Below, piece by piece: positions 1 to 9,500 of a stretch of 64,000 bases of DNA (within the stretch, counting starts at the first letter, position 1; the number at the start of each line of letters is the position of its first letter). Source of the stretch: Micrococcaceae bacterium Sec5.8. Its GTDB lineage: Bacteria > Actinomycetota > Actinomycetes > Actinomycetales > Micrococcaceae. The stretch covers positions 2,790,001 to 2,854,000 of the forward strand of contig CP143429.1 of the NCBI GenBank assembly GCA_039636775.1. Direction: 5' to 3'. Made by a program: the position numbers and the translations under genes. The notes beneath the pieces were generated by a model. That model searched no databases. It saw only the letters and a list, made by a program, of their open reading frames with translations, and was not told where the DNA came from.

Positions 1-762
1 CCGGAGAACGACATCAGGTTGTTCCTGGCTGTCCGGGAGGCAGCCCACGCGCGGTTGTTCGTTCAAGTCCCCTGGTTGCGGGGGCACCTCCTCGGCGCCA
101 TCGAAGCGTATGCCCGGGGCATCCACATCGACACCTCAAAGATCGAAGAGCTTGCCCGGGAGCTGGATCCGGGCAACCCGGAGGGCATCCAGGAAGCGTT
201 GTCGCAGGGCGTGTTTATGCCGCAGCGGACCCCCGCGCAGGATCAGGCACTGGAAAAGTTGGAGACCGCCCTTGCCCTCGTGGAAGGGTGGGTCGATGAA
301 CTCAGCTGGGCCGCCACCGAGAAGCTGCTGCCGTCGGCTGCTGCTCTGCGCGAAACGGTTCGGCGCCGCCGCGCCACCGGAGGACCGGCCGAACACGCGT
401 TTTCATCCCTCGTTGGTTTGGAACTGCGTCCCCGCCGGCTCCGGGAAGCGGCCGCTCTATGGGCCTTACTCAAGGACGAACGTGGAATCGACGGCCGTGA
501 TGCGATCTGGCAGCACCCCGATCTGCTGCCCACCGCCGAAGATCTGGAAGATCCCAAGGGCTTCAGCGAACGCAGGAAGCTCGCGGAAGCCAGCGACACC
601 GAGGTCGACGACGCGCTGCAGAAGCTGCTTAGCGGCGGTTTTGACGAACCCGACAATTCCGGCGCAGCCGACGACGGATCCGGGGAGCAGAACGGGCCTG
701 CCGAGCCCGATAAGCCCGGAACCGACGACGCACCCGGTGAGGACGACAAGCCCCAGTCCTAG
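1..762 (+). CDS. Zinc-dependent metalloprotease-like protein (TIGR03624/DUF2342 type), 3' part
   Basis: The frame is open at the left edge, so the start lies outside the window and only the last 253 residues are present. The visible part begins with REAAHARLF followed by VPWLRGHLL, which resembles the zincin-like helix of an actinobacterial family annotated as zinc-dependent metalloprotease or putative hydrolase. An arginine-rich segment (VRRRRATGG, LRPRRLREAAALW) follows, and the last 40 residues are a disordered tail rich in D, G, P and E. The gene converges on the minus-strand metallopeptidase, with a hairpin terminator between them. The family name is from memory, and proteolytic activity is not shown by the sequence. 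An internal TTG at 19 is not the likely start. Confidence 0.8.
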   Translation, partial: PENDIRLFLAVREAAHARLFVQVPWLRGHLLGAIEAYARGIHIDTSKIEELARELDPGNPEGIQEALSQGVFMPQRTPAQDQALEKLETALALVEGWVDELSWAATEKLLPSAAALRETVRRRRATGGPAEHAFSSLVGLELRPRRLREAAALWALLKDERGIDGRDAIWQHPDLLPTAEDLEDPKGFSERRKLAEASDTEVDDALQKLLSGGFDEPDNSGAADDGSGEQNGPAEPDKPGTDDAPGEDDKPQS

Positions 763-774
763 CCGCGGGGCACC

Positions 775-813
775 GGAACCCCCGGCGGGAACGACGTTCC
801 CGCCGGGGGTTCC
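775..813. terminator. Bidirectional hairpin terminator
   Basis: A near-perfect inverted repeat, GGAACCCCCGGCGGGAACG against its complement with almost no loop, lies between the stops of two convergent genes. It can serve both strands, although the T-tract is weak. Confidence 0.75.
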
Positions 814-840
814 TTCAACTGAGCGACGGCAGAGGCGGCG

Positions 841-1500
841 TCAGCTGACGGCGGCCGCGCCGTCGTCCACGTCGTCTTCCTCGCTGCCGGAGGCCAGCCC
901 CCGGGACGTGGCAAACGAGACGCCTTCCAGGAAGGCCTTGGCCCGGCCGGTTTCGGGGTAAGCCTCAAGCAGCCGCCAGAAGGCCGCGTTGTGACTGGCG
1001 ACGAGCAGGTGGGCCAGCTCGTGCAACAGCACGTAATCGATGACCCACTGCGGCATCGGCCGGAGGTTGTCTGAGAGCCGGATGGTCCCGGTCGACGGCG
1101 TCGCGGATCCCCAGCGTGAGTTCTGGTTGCCCACCCAGCGGACCGAGGACGGTACGGCCCGGCCGCCGAGGTACCGATCTGAAAGAGCCGTGGCGTGAGC
1201 GGCCAGGCCGGCATCACTGCGGGGTCTCTGCGATCCGGTCCCCCGGGTTCTGCGCTCCCCTTGGAGCCGGAGCTTCTCCAGCATCCGGTGCACCCACTCG
1301 CGCTCCTGGGCGCGGCTAAAGGAGGCCGGGATGGCGACCACGGCGGTGCCGTCCTCCCAAAATGCGGCAACGGTCCGGCGGCGGCGGGCGGAGCGCCGCA
1401 CCTCCACGGGCGCACCGTCGGCTGTGGTCAGCGGTGTGGCCGCCGGCGCTGTGGGGTTGCCCGCATGACCGCCGGGCCGTGTGGATCCGCCACCGGCCAT
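841..1500 (-). CDS. M48/YgjP-type metallopeptidase (DUF45)
   Basis: This 219-residue protein carries HELAHLL, the HExxH zinc motif, followed by H-N-A-A-F-W. That pattern matches the YgjP/WLM group (HExxH, then a distal His before a Trp). Another typical YgjP element, NSRWGSATPSTGTIRLS, lies just upstream. The first 30 residues are a low-complexity Pro/Ala/Gly leader. Its ATG shares a base with the UvrD2 stop (TGATG), so the two are translationally coupled and form the end of the nudC-uvrD2 run. The family is clear, but the substrate is unknown. Some relatives accompany restriction systems, while here the company is a DNA repair helicase. Confidence 0.88.
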   Translation of the reverse strand: MAGGGSTRPGGHAGNPTAPAATPLTTADGAPVEVRRSARRRRTVAAFWEDGTAVVAIPASFSRAQEREWVHRMLEKLRLQGERRTRGTGSQRPRSDAGLAAHATALSDRYLGGRAVPSSVRWVGNQNSRWGSATPSTGTIRLSDNLRPMPQWVIDYVLLHELAHLLVASHNAAFWRLLEAYPETGRAKAFLEGVSFATSRGLASGSEEDDVDDGAAAVS

Positions 1501-3710
1501 CAGAGCGTGGTGCTTTCAACCAGCACTGCCAGCACTGCCTCGCCGTACTTCTCCAATTTGGACGGGCCCACCCCGGGGAGGGTGGCGAGCTGTTCGAGGG
1601 AGTCCGGCCGCGCTTCAGCAATGGCGGTCAAGGTGGCGTCGGTGAACACGACGAACGCCGGAACATCAGCCTCCAGCGCGACGTCCTTGCGCCACTGCCG
1701 GAGCGCGTCGAAAGTTTGTTCCTCGTAGCTGGGCGGGCACTGGTTGCACCGGCCCACCTTGCGTTCGGCGCCGGAGGTGAGCATGGTTCCGCAAACCCTG
1801 CACGTGGCCGGAACGGCCGCCTTGCGCCGCGGGGCTGCGCCTTTGCCGCGGACCGCGGAGCTGGCCACCGAGTCGGGCCGCAGCCCGTCGAGGAACCGCG
1901 AGGGCTTCCGGTTGGCTCGCCCGCCCGGGGTCCGTGCACTGGACCAGGACAGGAACAGGTGTTCCCGGGCCCGGGTGATGCCGACGTACAACAAGCGGCG
2001 TTCCTCGTCCACGGATTCCGGGCTGTCGGCGAAGGAGATCGGCATGAGCCCCTCGCTCAGTCCGACGAGGAACACGGCGTTCCATTCGAGGCCCTTGGCA
2101 GCGTGCAGGGAGGCCAGGGTGACGCCCTGGACGGTCGGGGCGTGCTGGGCAAGCGAGCGTTCCTGCAGCTCGTTGACGAAGTCTGAGAGGGTGAACTGCC
2201 CTCCCCTGCTGATCACCAGTTCGTCGGCCAGTGCGACGAGCGCCGCGAGTGATTCCCAACGTTCCCGCAATGCGCCGCCGCTGTGCGGGGCGGCGTCCGT
2301 GTAACCGAGCGAGGCGACGATGTCCCGGACCAGCTGGCCCAACGGCTCGGGGCTGGCGGTTTCGGCGACGGCCCGCGTGGCAGCCCGCAATTGCAGGATG
2401 GCATCGCGGACTTCCTTCCGGGCAAAGAAGCGCTCCCCGCCGCGCAGCTGGTAGCCGATCCCGGCGGAGGCCAGGGCCTGCTCATAGGCCTCGGACTGGC
2501 CGTTGGTGCGGAACAGCACGGCAACCTGGCTGGCCGGGGTGCCGGCGTCGAGCAGCTCGCGCACCTTGACGGCCACGGTGGCGGCCTCGGCCTCGTCATC
2601 GGAGCATTCCGTGAATTGCGGCACCGGTCCGGGCGGGCGTTGCGCCACGAGTTGAAGCGGCGTGGCCCAGGCAGCGTCGGCGACGGGACCACCGCTGCGC
2701 CTGCCGGCAAGCAGCCCGTTGGCCAGCCCCACCACCTGCGGAGTGGAACGGTAGTCGCGAATCAGTTTGACCACGGTGGCCTCAGGGTAGTGGGCTTTGA
2801 AGCCGAGGAGGTGCTTGGGCGATGCGCCGGTGAAGGAGTAGATCGTCTGGCTGGCATCACCGACGACGCAGAGTTCGTCGCGGCCCCCCAGCCACAGTTC
2901 CAGCAACCGCTGCTGCAGCGGCGAAACGTCCTGGTACTCGTCGACGACGAAGTGGCGGTACTGCTCGCGGACGGTGGCGGCGACCTTGGGGTCTTCCTGC
3001 AGGATGCCCACGGTGATCAGCAGGACGTCCTCGAAGTCGATGACGTTCCGGTCAGTCTTGACGTCCTCGTAGGACTGGAACACCCGGGCGACGGCGGTCA
3101 GGTCGAAGCCGCCCGGGGCGCCGCGGCCCTGCGCCTTCTCCAAGTAGTTGGCGGGCGTCAGCATGGAAACCTTGGCCCATTCGATCTCGGAGGCAAGATC
3201 GCGGATCGAGGCGCGGTCGGTGCTGAGGCGCAACCGCCGGGCGGCCTCCGCAATCATCTGGGCCTTGTGGTCGAGCAGATTGGGCAGGACGCCGCCGACA
3301 GCCTGTGGCCAGAAGAACTGGAGCTGGCGGAGAGCGGCAGCGTGGAAGGTGCGGGCTTGGACGTTGCCGACGCCCAGGTCGCGGAGGCGGCTGCGCATTT
3401 CGGCGGCCGCCCGGGAGGTAAAGGTGACGGCCAGAAGCCGCTGCGGGCTGTAGACACCGGAGTGCACCCCGTAGGCGATGCGGTGCGTGATGGCGCGGGT
3501 CTTGCCGGTACCGGCGCCCGCCAGCACGCACATCGGCCCCTGCAGGGTACTGGCAACTTCGCGCTGTTCTGCGTCGAGTCCGCCGAGGATGCGCTCTTCG
3601 AGGGAGCGGGTGTCCGGCGCCGGCACATCGGCCGGCTGGCCGTCGTCAGACTGGCCGTCGTCAGGCTGGCCGGCCGGGGAAGCGCTGGACTGGAAAAGAT
3701 CTGTGTTCAC
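1500..3710 (-). CDS. uvrD2: ATP-dependent DNA helicase UvrD2 (UvrD/PcrA fold plus HRDC)
   Basis: This superfamily 1A helicase of 736 residues has Walker A AGAGTGKT near residue 64 and the DExx box DEYQD near residue 257. QTIYSFTGA and GLEWNAVFLVG are later helicase motifs. A four-Cys cluster (CRVC about 14 residues before CNQC) and an HRDC domain (about residues 665-736, with ATLPGVGPSKLEKYG) close the protein. That combination defines actinobacterial UvrD2, a 3'-5' helicase or translocase of DNA repair and replication. The start is GTG at 3710. NudC is transcribed upstream with a 91-bp gap and the YgjP peptidase overlaps the stop. The first 45 residues are a D/Q/P-rich disordered leader. Confidence 0.96.
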   Translation of the reverse strand: MNTDLFQSSASPAGQPDDGQSDDGQPADVPAPDTRSLEERILGGLDAEQREVASTLQGPMCVLAGAGTGKTRAITHRIAYGVHSGVYSPQRLLAVTFTSRAAAEMRSRLRDLGVGNVQARTFHAAALRQLQFFWPQAVGGVLPNLLDHKAQMIAEAARRLRLSTDRASIRDLASEIEWAKVSMLTPANYLEKAQGRGAPGGFDLTAVARVFQSYEDVKTDRNVIDFEDVLLITVGILQEDPKVAATVREQYRHFVVDEYQDVSPLQQRLLELWLGGRDELCVVGDASQTIYSFTGASPKHLLGFKAHYPEATVVKLIRDYRSTPQVVGLANGLLAGRRSGGPVADAAWATPLQLVAQRPPGPVPQFTECSDDEAEAATVAVKVRELLDAGTPASQVAVLFRTNGQSEAYEQALASAGIGYQLRGGERFFARKEVRDAILQLRAATRAVAETASPEPLGQLVRDIVASLGYTDAAPHSGGALRERWESLAALVALADELVISRGGQFTLSDFVNELQERSLAQHAPTVQGVTLASLHAAKGLEWNAVFLVGLSEGLMPISFADSPESVDEERRLLYVGITRAREHLFLSWSSARTPGGRANRKPSRFLDGLRPDSVASSAVRGKGAAPRRKAAVPATCRVCGTMLTSGAERKVGRCNQCPPSYEEQTFDALRQWRKDVALEADVPAFVVFTDATLTAIAEARPDSLEQLATLPGVGPSKLEKYGEAVLAVLVESTTL

Positions 3711-3801
3711 TGTTGCTGCTCAGTCGTTCGAGGGTGTGCGGTGGATGCGCCGCGGTTCAGGATGCGCGGTGCGGCTGGTGCCGGGTGGCGTCACGGGAGC
3801 C

Positions 3802-4974
3802 TCATACGTCGCCCACCCGGTCGTGGATGATGCCCCCGTACCAGTGTTCGATGAGGGCGCGGGCGATGGACAGCCTGCTGGAGATGACGATCTCGCCGCT
3901 GAGGACCGCCTCCTGCAATTCGCTCCGGCTGAACCAGCGCGCCCGGGTGACTTCGACGCCGTCGGGCGTGGCTGTGGAATCAGCGGTGGTGGCTGTAAAT
4001 CCCAACATGAGGGAGGCTGGGAAGGGCCACGGTTGGGAACCGAGATACTGGCACGCGGTGACCTTGACGCCGACTTCCTCGCCGATTTCTCGGACCACTG
4101 CCTGTTCCAGCGTCTCCCCCGGTTCAACGAAACCGGCGAGGGTCGAATAGTTCCGGGCCTCGAGCGGCCCGCCGCCGCCGAGCAGCAACCGGTCGTCCGG
4201 GCCCACGACCGTAACAATGATGGCGGGATCGGTGCGCGGGTAATGCTCCGAACCGTCCGCGGGGCACCGGCGCACCCAGCCGCCCGCCTCCGGCACGGTG
4301 GCGCTGCCGCAGCGCGGGCAGTGGGTGTGGGTGGCATGCCAGTTGGCGATGGCGCTGGCCTCGACAAAGAGAGCGGTGTCCGTGGGGTTCAAGGCCGCGG
4401 CGACATCACGGAACCCCGCCCACTGCGCCCCTTCGGGGATGCCGGCCACATGGGCTTCAAATTCCTCGGCCCGGACCTCGAACTGCTGCGGCAGGAGGAA
4501 GAGCACCAGTTGCGTGCCTGCCGGAAGGTCCGCGCCGGGCAGGGCTGAGCCGAGGTAAATCACGTGGTCCGGGGCGTAGGCTGTGCCCTGCAGGTGCTTA
4601 GCGAGCTCGGCCGCGTCGAGCAGGACCAGGTTGCTCCCGTTGATGAGGGCCTGCCGGCCGGACAACACCATGGCCCGCGCGCTGCCGGAGCCCAGGAGTT
4701 CCGCCAGCATTCCGGGCTTGACCCGTGCGGCGGAGCCACGGTCAATCAGCGCGGACCGCACCGGAAGGACAGTGTCCTCCAAAAGGCCCGCGGCGGGGCC
4801 GGCCTGCGGTGTGGCGGGCCCGACCCCGCGGGGCCGGTTCCCGGCGGGCCCGTTCTGTGGTGCTGTGCTGTTTGATGCTGTGTCGTTTGAGGCTGTGCTG
4901 TTTGATGCTGTGCTCTTTGACGCTGTGCTCTTTGACGCTGTGCTCTTTGGTGCTTCAGACTCCGCAAGACTCAT
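3802..4974 (-). CDS. nudC: NAD(+)/NADH diphosphatase NudC (Nudix hydrolase)
   Basis: NudC hydrolyses NAD(H) to NMN(H) and AMP, and in bacteria it can also remove NAD caps from RNA. The zinc ribbon is visible (HCPRCGS then RRCPADGSEHYPR). The Nudix box starts GFVEPGETLEQA and ends REIGEEVGV. The NudC signature SQPWPFPAS follows it, so the NADH-pyrophosphatase subfamily is clear. I chose the ATG at 4974 because TACGGT ends six bases before it. An in-frame ATG at 5010 would add 12 residues. Residues about 10-38 are pentapeptide repeats of the type K-S-T-A-S/N-S-T-A-S, made by a 15-bp tandem repeat, and look disordered. It is divergent from the phosphotransferase gene. Confidence 0.95.
   Translation of the reverse strand: MSLAESEAPKSTASKSTASKSTASNSTASNDTASNSTAPQNGPAGNRPRGVGPATPQAGPAAGLLEDTVLPVRSALIDRGSAARVKPGMLAELLGSGSARAMVLSGRQALINGSNLVLLDAAELAKHLQGTAYAPDHVIYLGSALPGADLPAGTQLVLFLLPQQFEVRAEEFEAHVAGIPEGAQWAGFRDVAAALNPTDTALFVEASAIANWHATHTHCPRCGSATVPEAGGWVRRCPADGSEHYPRTDPAIIVTVVGPDDRLLLGGGGPLEARNYSTLAGFVEPGETLEQAVVREIGEEVGVKVTACQYLGSQPWPFPASLMLGFTATTADSTATPDGVEVTRARWFSRSELQEAVLSGEIVISSRLSIARALIEHWYGGIIHDRVGDV
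4858..4953 (-). repeat. 15-bp tandem repeat in the nudC 5' end
   Basis: Imperfect copies of a 15-bp unit (plus strand gctgtgctctttgac) encode the S-T-A-S-K/N pentapeptides at the NudC N-terminus. Boundaries are approximate. Such repeats can change length without shifting frame. Confidence 0.8.
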
Positions 4975-4980
4975 GTTCCC

Positions 4981-4986
4981 ACCGTA
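4981..4986 (-). promoter_or_regulatory. -10 element of nudC, probable leaderless start
   Basis: TACGGT is followed by exactly six bases and then the ATG at 4974. This is the TANNNT-N6-start arrangement seen repeatedly in this window. Confidence 0.6.
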
Positions 4987-5150
4987 CTGACTCCGGCTGA
5001 CAAATGACATTCTGGCCGGGCGTATGTGGGCATTGGCACGGGCACCACCTCGGGCGCCACACCAGCAGGGCAGCCGCGTCCCATGCCGGTAATTATTCCC
5101 GATCTTTCAGACTCGCCGTGGTGCATCGCCGTCTTGGGCGCCGCTCAACC

Positions 5151-5156
5151 TACCGT
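5151..5156 (+). promoter_or_regulatory. -10 element of the phosphotransferase gene, probable leaderless start
   Basis: TACCGT, six bases, then GTG at 5163. It supports the GTG start and forms a back-to-back promoter pair with nudC. Confidence 0.6.
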
Positions 5157-5162
5157 GGAACA

Positions 5163-6584
5163 GTGAGAAGAAGAAACCCCATCGAACTGGCAGCTGTGGC
5201 AACCGCGGCGGTCCCCGGACTAACCCCGACCGCCGTCAGCTCAGCGCCCGACGATCCGGCAGACTTCGACTCGGCTCTCCTGTTGGATTCCGAAGGAAAG
5301 CGATGGCGCGTCCGCTCGCCCCGCCACGCCGAAGCGAGCGCCAGGTTGGAAACAGAATTCCTCGTACTGCGCGCCTTCGTGCCCGGCATCCGGGCCGAGC
5401 TTCCGTTCCTGATGCCCACCGTGGCCGGAACCGTCCGGCAGGGCCCGTTGACCACCTTCGTGTACTCCCACTTGGCCGGATCCACCCGGTCCGTCGAGGA
5501 ACTCGGTGCGGCGTCGCCGGCCGTGTCACGCGAAATTGGCGCGGCCATGGCCGCCATCCATGACTTGCCCCACTCTCTGGTCAGCAACGCGGACCTGCCG
5601 AGCTACACCCCCAATGAGTTCCGCCAACGGCGTCTGAACGAGTTGGATCAGGCCGCGACCACCGGCAAAATTCCGCCGCTCCTTCTCCGGCGTTGGGAAC
5701 ATGCCCTGGAAGATGTCTCCTTGTGGCGCTTCAATCCATGCGTCGTCCATGGGGACCTGCACGAGGACAATCTGCTGGTCGACGGCGACCGGGTGACCGC
5801 CGTTACCGGCTGGACCGATCTTCGGATCGGCGACCCGGCTGATGACATGGCGTGGCTGGTCGCATCCAACAACCAGGAGTTCGTCGACAACGTGCTGGCG
5901 CATTACACCTCGTCCCGGCGCGACGTGCCCGACGCGCACCTGCTCCGACGCGCGGCGCTCTCGGCTGAATTCGCCCTGGCCCAGTACCTGGTGAAGGGAA
6001 TCGCCACAGGGGACCACAACATGATCAGCGAGGCAGAGGCGATGCTCTCCACACTGGCCGAGGACGTTGCAGAATACGGCGGGCAGCCGATCAGCATTGA
6101 ACCTCTCCCTCAGCCCGTCCCCCCGTCAACGCCGGCCTCAGGCTCTGCCGCCGGCCCGCCAGCTCAGCCTGCCGGGCAGGCCTCAGGACCGGACCACCCT
6201 GTTGCGGCCGTGAGCAAGGTGGCGCTTTTGGCGCCGGACACAGTGACGGGGCTTGCCGCTGTTCCCTCCAGCGCCGCAATGCCCGCCGTCCAGGTAGCAC
6301 CGATTCCGCTTGAAGCGTCGGACGAAGGCCGGTCTGACGAAGGCCGGGCAGATGGCGACGTAGCAAGGGAGGGCGGAGCCACCGGAGGTGACTCAACGGC
6401 TTCCGGCGACACCGCCGCTGACGATGTAGTGACCGACTCCCCGGGTACAGGCAGCGCCAAGGTTTCCAATGTCTCCGTGACGGCCATCCCCGACGGCGAA
6501 GCGGACCGCGAGCCAGGGGCGCCTTCTCCGGCCAATGACACCTCCACGACTTCGCTCCCGGTGGTCCCGCCGAAGTCTCGCTAG
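5163..6584 (+). CDS. Aminoglycoside/macrolide phosphotransferase-family protein (APH fold)
   Basis: The first 320 of 473 residues form an APH-type kinase domain with the Brenner motif VVHGDLHEDNLLVDG. GWTDLRIGDPADDMAWL stands where the family usually has an IDW-x-D-x-x-x-GDP loop, and the usual metal-binding Asp just before Trp is Gly here. The last 150 residues are low complexity (A, P, S, D, G). I start it at GTG 5163 because TACCGT ends six bases before it, and homologs as I remember them begin with R-R-K/R-N-P-I-E-L; the open frame runs back to 5004. Its stop TAG shares a CTAG with the AdnB stop on the other strand. The substrate is unknown, and antibiotic resistance should not be assumed. 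Confidence 0.9.
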   Translation: MRRRNPIELAAVATAAVPGLTPTAVSSAPDDPADFDSALLLDSEGKRWRVRSPRHAEASARLETEFLVLRAFVPGIRAELPFLMPTVAGTVRQGPLTTFVYSHLAGSTRSVEELGAASPAVSREIGAAMAAIHDLPHSLVSNADLPSYTPNEFRQRRLNELDQAATTGKIPPLLLRRWEHALEDVSLWRFNPCVVHGDLHEDNLLVDGDRVTAVTGWTDLRIGDPADDMAWLVASNNQEFVDNVLAHYTSSRRDVPDAHLLRRAALSAEFALAQYLVKGIATGDHNMISEAEAMLSTLAEDVAEYGGQPISIEPLPQPVPPSTPASGSAAGPPAQPAGQASGPDHPVAAVSKVALLAPDTVTGLAAVPSSAAMPAVQVAPIPLEASDEGRSDEGRADGDVAREGGATGGDSTASGDTAADDVVTDSPGTGSAKVSNVSVTAIPDGEADREPGAPSPANDTSTTSLPVVPPKSR

Positions 6585-9500
6585 CCGGTTCCCAGGGCAG
6601 CCGCGACAATCTGTTCCAGCCGAGCCGCGGAGCCCAGATCATGCGGCCGGACCACGGCGTCGTCGGCCACGTAATAGAACGCTGCCCTCACCTGATCCAA
6701 CGGGACGTCCCTTAGCCGCGCCCAGGCGAGCCGGTACACAGCCAGTTGGACGGCTTTCGTCTTCAGCTGGCCGGCGGACGGCCTCCGGCCTGTCTTCCAG
6801 TCCACCAGGTCCCAGCCGCCGTCGGCGTCACGAAACACGGCGTCGATCCGGCCGCGGACCACCACGTCACCGATCCGGGTCTCCACCGGCACCTCTACGT
6901 AGGCCGGGGCCCGGTTTGCCCACTCGGACTGGCGGAACGTCTCCACCATGCTGTCCAGACCGTACGCTGCGTCGATGTAATCATCCGAGCCTGCCGCCTC
7001 ACCGAGATCCAGCATGCCGGCAGCACCGAAGTATTCCTCCACCCAGGCGTGGAAGGCGGTGCCTTTGCGGGCAGACATTCCCGGCTCGCGTGGGACGGGA
7101 CGGCGCAGCCGTGCAACGACGGAACCGGCGTCGTCCTCCAGATCCACCAGGGTGGACGCAGAAATGTGGCTTGGCAGGTGCACATCCTGCCCGGCGGTCC
7201 GGCGGGATCTGCGCTCCAGCAAGGTGGCGGCCTCGTTCATCCAGCCGCCGGCGGGGCCGCGTAAAACCCGGCGCTTTTCCTGCCCTGCCTTGCCGGCACC
7301 GAAGGCGGCGGCAGCAGGGAGCAATTCCGGGTCGAGGGAGCGAAGCACCCGCGCAGCGGCGGACTCCATGGCCGCCCGTCGGCCGGGGACCAGACGCAGT
7401 CTGGCTCCCGAGCGGGGATCGGTGGGACCCTCGAGCGGATCATACGGCCATCCCGCGACGGACAGCTCCAAGGTCAGCGGGCTCTCCTGCGGCAGAGAGT
7501 CCTCGCTGACGGACAGCGGGTGGATTTCGGCGGTACCGTGCGCGACGAGCACCTCCAGTTCAGCCAGGAAGGGCGACATGTCCGCCATTCCCGCGCGGGA
7601 GCCCACCCAGGCAGCGCTGGAAACCCAGAGAACGTGTTTGGCCCGGGTGTAGGCCACGTAAGCGAGCCGCCGTTCCTCGGCCTCACCGTGAACCTGGACT
7701 GCGGACTTGAACTCTTTCTCGGCGTCGAGCCAGCCTTTCTGGTCCGGATGTTCCAGGGCCCATTGCGGGAGGTCCGCGCGGTCCCCGCGCAGTGGCCAGG
7801 GCAGAGCAGCGCTGCCGCTGCTCCACCGCGAATCCCGGCTGCTGGGGAAGGCTCCGGCGTTCAACCCGGGCACGAACACGACGTCCCACTCCAGGCCCTT
7901 GGAGGCGTGCACCGTCAGGAGCTGTACCGCTTCGTGATTCACGTCCGGCGCCGCGGCTTCCAGGCCGTTTTCCTCGGCGGCTGCGGCCTCCAGCCAGGCC
8001 AGGAAGGCGAGGACGTCGACTCGTTGCGAGGTGTGCAGGAACCCGGCAGCAGCATCCTGGAATGCGTCCAGGTTGCGGCGGGCCTGATGAATGCTGGTCC
8101 CCGGCCGTGCCGCCACTTCGATGTCCAGGAGCATGCCCCGCTCCACTTCCCCGAGCAGGGTTGTCAGGTCATCGCCCATGTAGCCGCGGAGTTGCCGAAG
8201 CTCGAAGGCCAGCCGGCCGAGCCGATCGAGCCCCTCCGTGCTGAGCTGGCGGCCGTTCGCGGAGATCCAGCCTTCCCGCGGCAACCAGTCCAGGGCTTCG
8301 ACCAGGCTGGCGGCGTCGGTGAGGTCGCCCTCGATCACCGCCGCCTCCGCGCCGTCGTCGTCGGCGTCGGTTTCGGGGCGGCCGCGGCGCCGGGCGAGGA
8401 AGCTTGACCAGTCCCGCAGGGCCATCAGGTCCGCGGGGCCGATCCGCCAGCGCGCCCCGGCAAGCAGGCGCATCAGCGAATCAGAGCGGCCCGGATCTGC
8501 CAGGACCCTCAGGGTTGCAACGAGGTCAACGATCTCAGGGGTGTCCAGCAAACCGCCGAGGCCGACGATCTCATAAGGGATGCCCCGCACCTCGAATTCG
8601 CGGCGGATGCATTCCATTTGCGCCCGCCGGCGGCACAGCACCGCTATCGCGGGAGGCTCCGGCTCGGCGGCCGAGCCGCTGAAATCGGTGACCCGGAACT
8701 TCAGGACGTCAGCCGCGATGGCCGCGGCCTCGTCCTCGTCGGTGCCAAAGCGGCCCATGACTACCCGGCCCTGCACTGCGGCCGGGCTCGGCTGCAACGG
8801 CGGGACCTCGACGCTTCCGGCTATATCCCGCGCGCCGGCCGGCCCGGTGTGGGCAGCAGCCCTGCTGAGCGGCTCCGACATGACGTTGGCGGCGGAAAGA
8901 ATGTTCCGGCCGTTGCGCCAGGCAGTGGTGAGGTACGACGTCGGTGCGACGGCGAAGCGAGCGGGGCGGTGCGCAACGCCGTCGTCATCCGTGCCGCCCG
9001 TTCCGGCAGTAACAACGTCTGTTCCCTCGGCACCGGCGTCATCATCGTTCCCAAGCCGCACCGGGAACTCGCGGACGAAGTGAAAGAGCTGGCCGGCAGA
9101 GGCACCGCGGAAGCCATAGATGGACTGGTTGGGATCCCCCACCGCGGTGACCGCGTGGCCGTCACCGAACAGCCGGGAGAAGAGGACGAGCTGGGCATGG
9201 GAGGTGTCCTGGAATTCGTCGAGTAACACCACCTTGTACCGCTGGCGTTCGGTTTCCGCGGCGACTGGGACCTCGTTGGCGACGCGGGCGGCGAGGGCTA
9301 CGAGGTCGCCGAAGTCCAGTGCGCCCCGGGCGCGCTTGGCGTCTGCGTAGCGGCCCACCATCTCCGCGACGCTTGCCCGCGTGCGCAACAGGCCGCTCAG
9401 CTCGCCGACGGCCTGGCTGGGATTCTTTTTGGCAGTGGCGAGGTAGGGCAGCGCCTCGAACTCGGCGACCCGCTCCAGCAGCCAGCCGCGGACTGCGGCG

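Noticed and set aside
2283..3830. 515-codon open frame opposite uvrD2
   Set aside because: It is antisense to a clear helicase, Gly/Ala/Val-rich without motifs, and is what high-GC codon bias produces on the other strand.
5004..5162. N-terminal extension of the phosphotransferase from ATG 5004
   Set aside because: It would overlap the nudC promoter, has no family likeness, and the GTG at 5163 has the typical -10 spacing.
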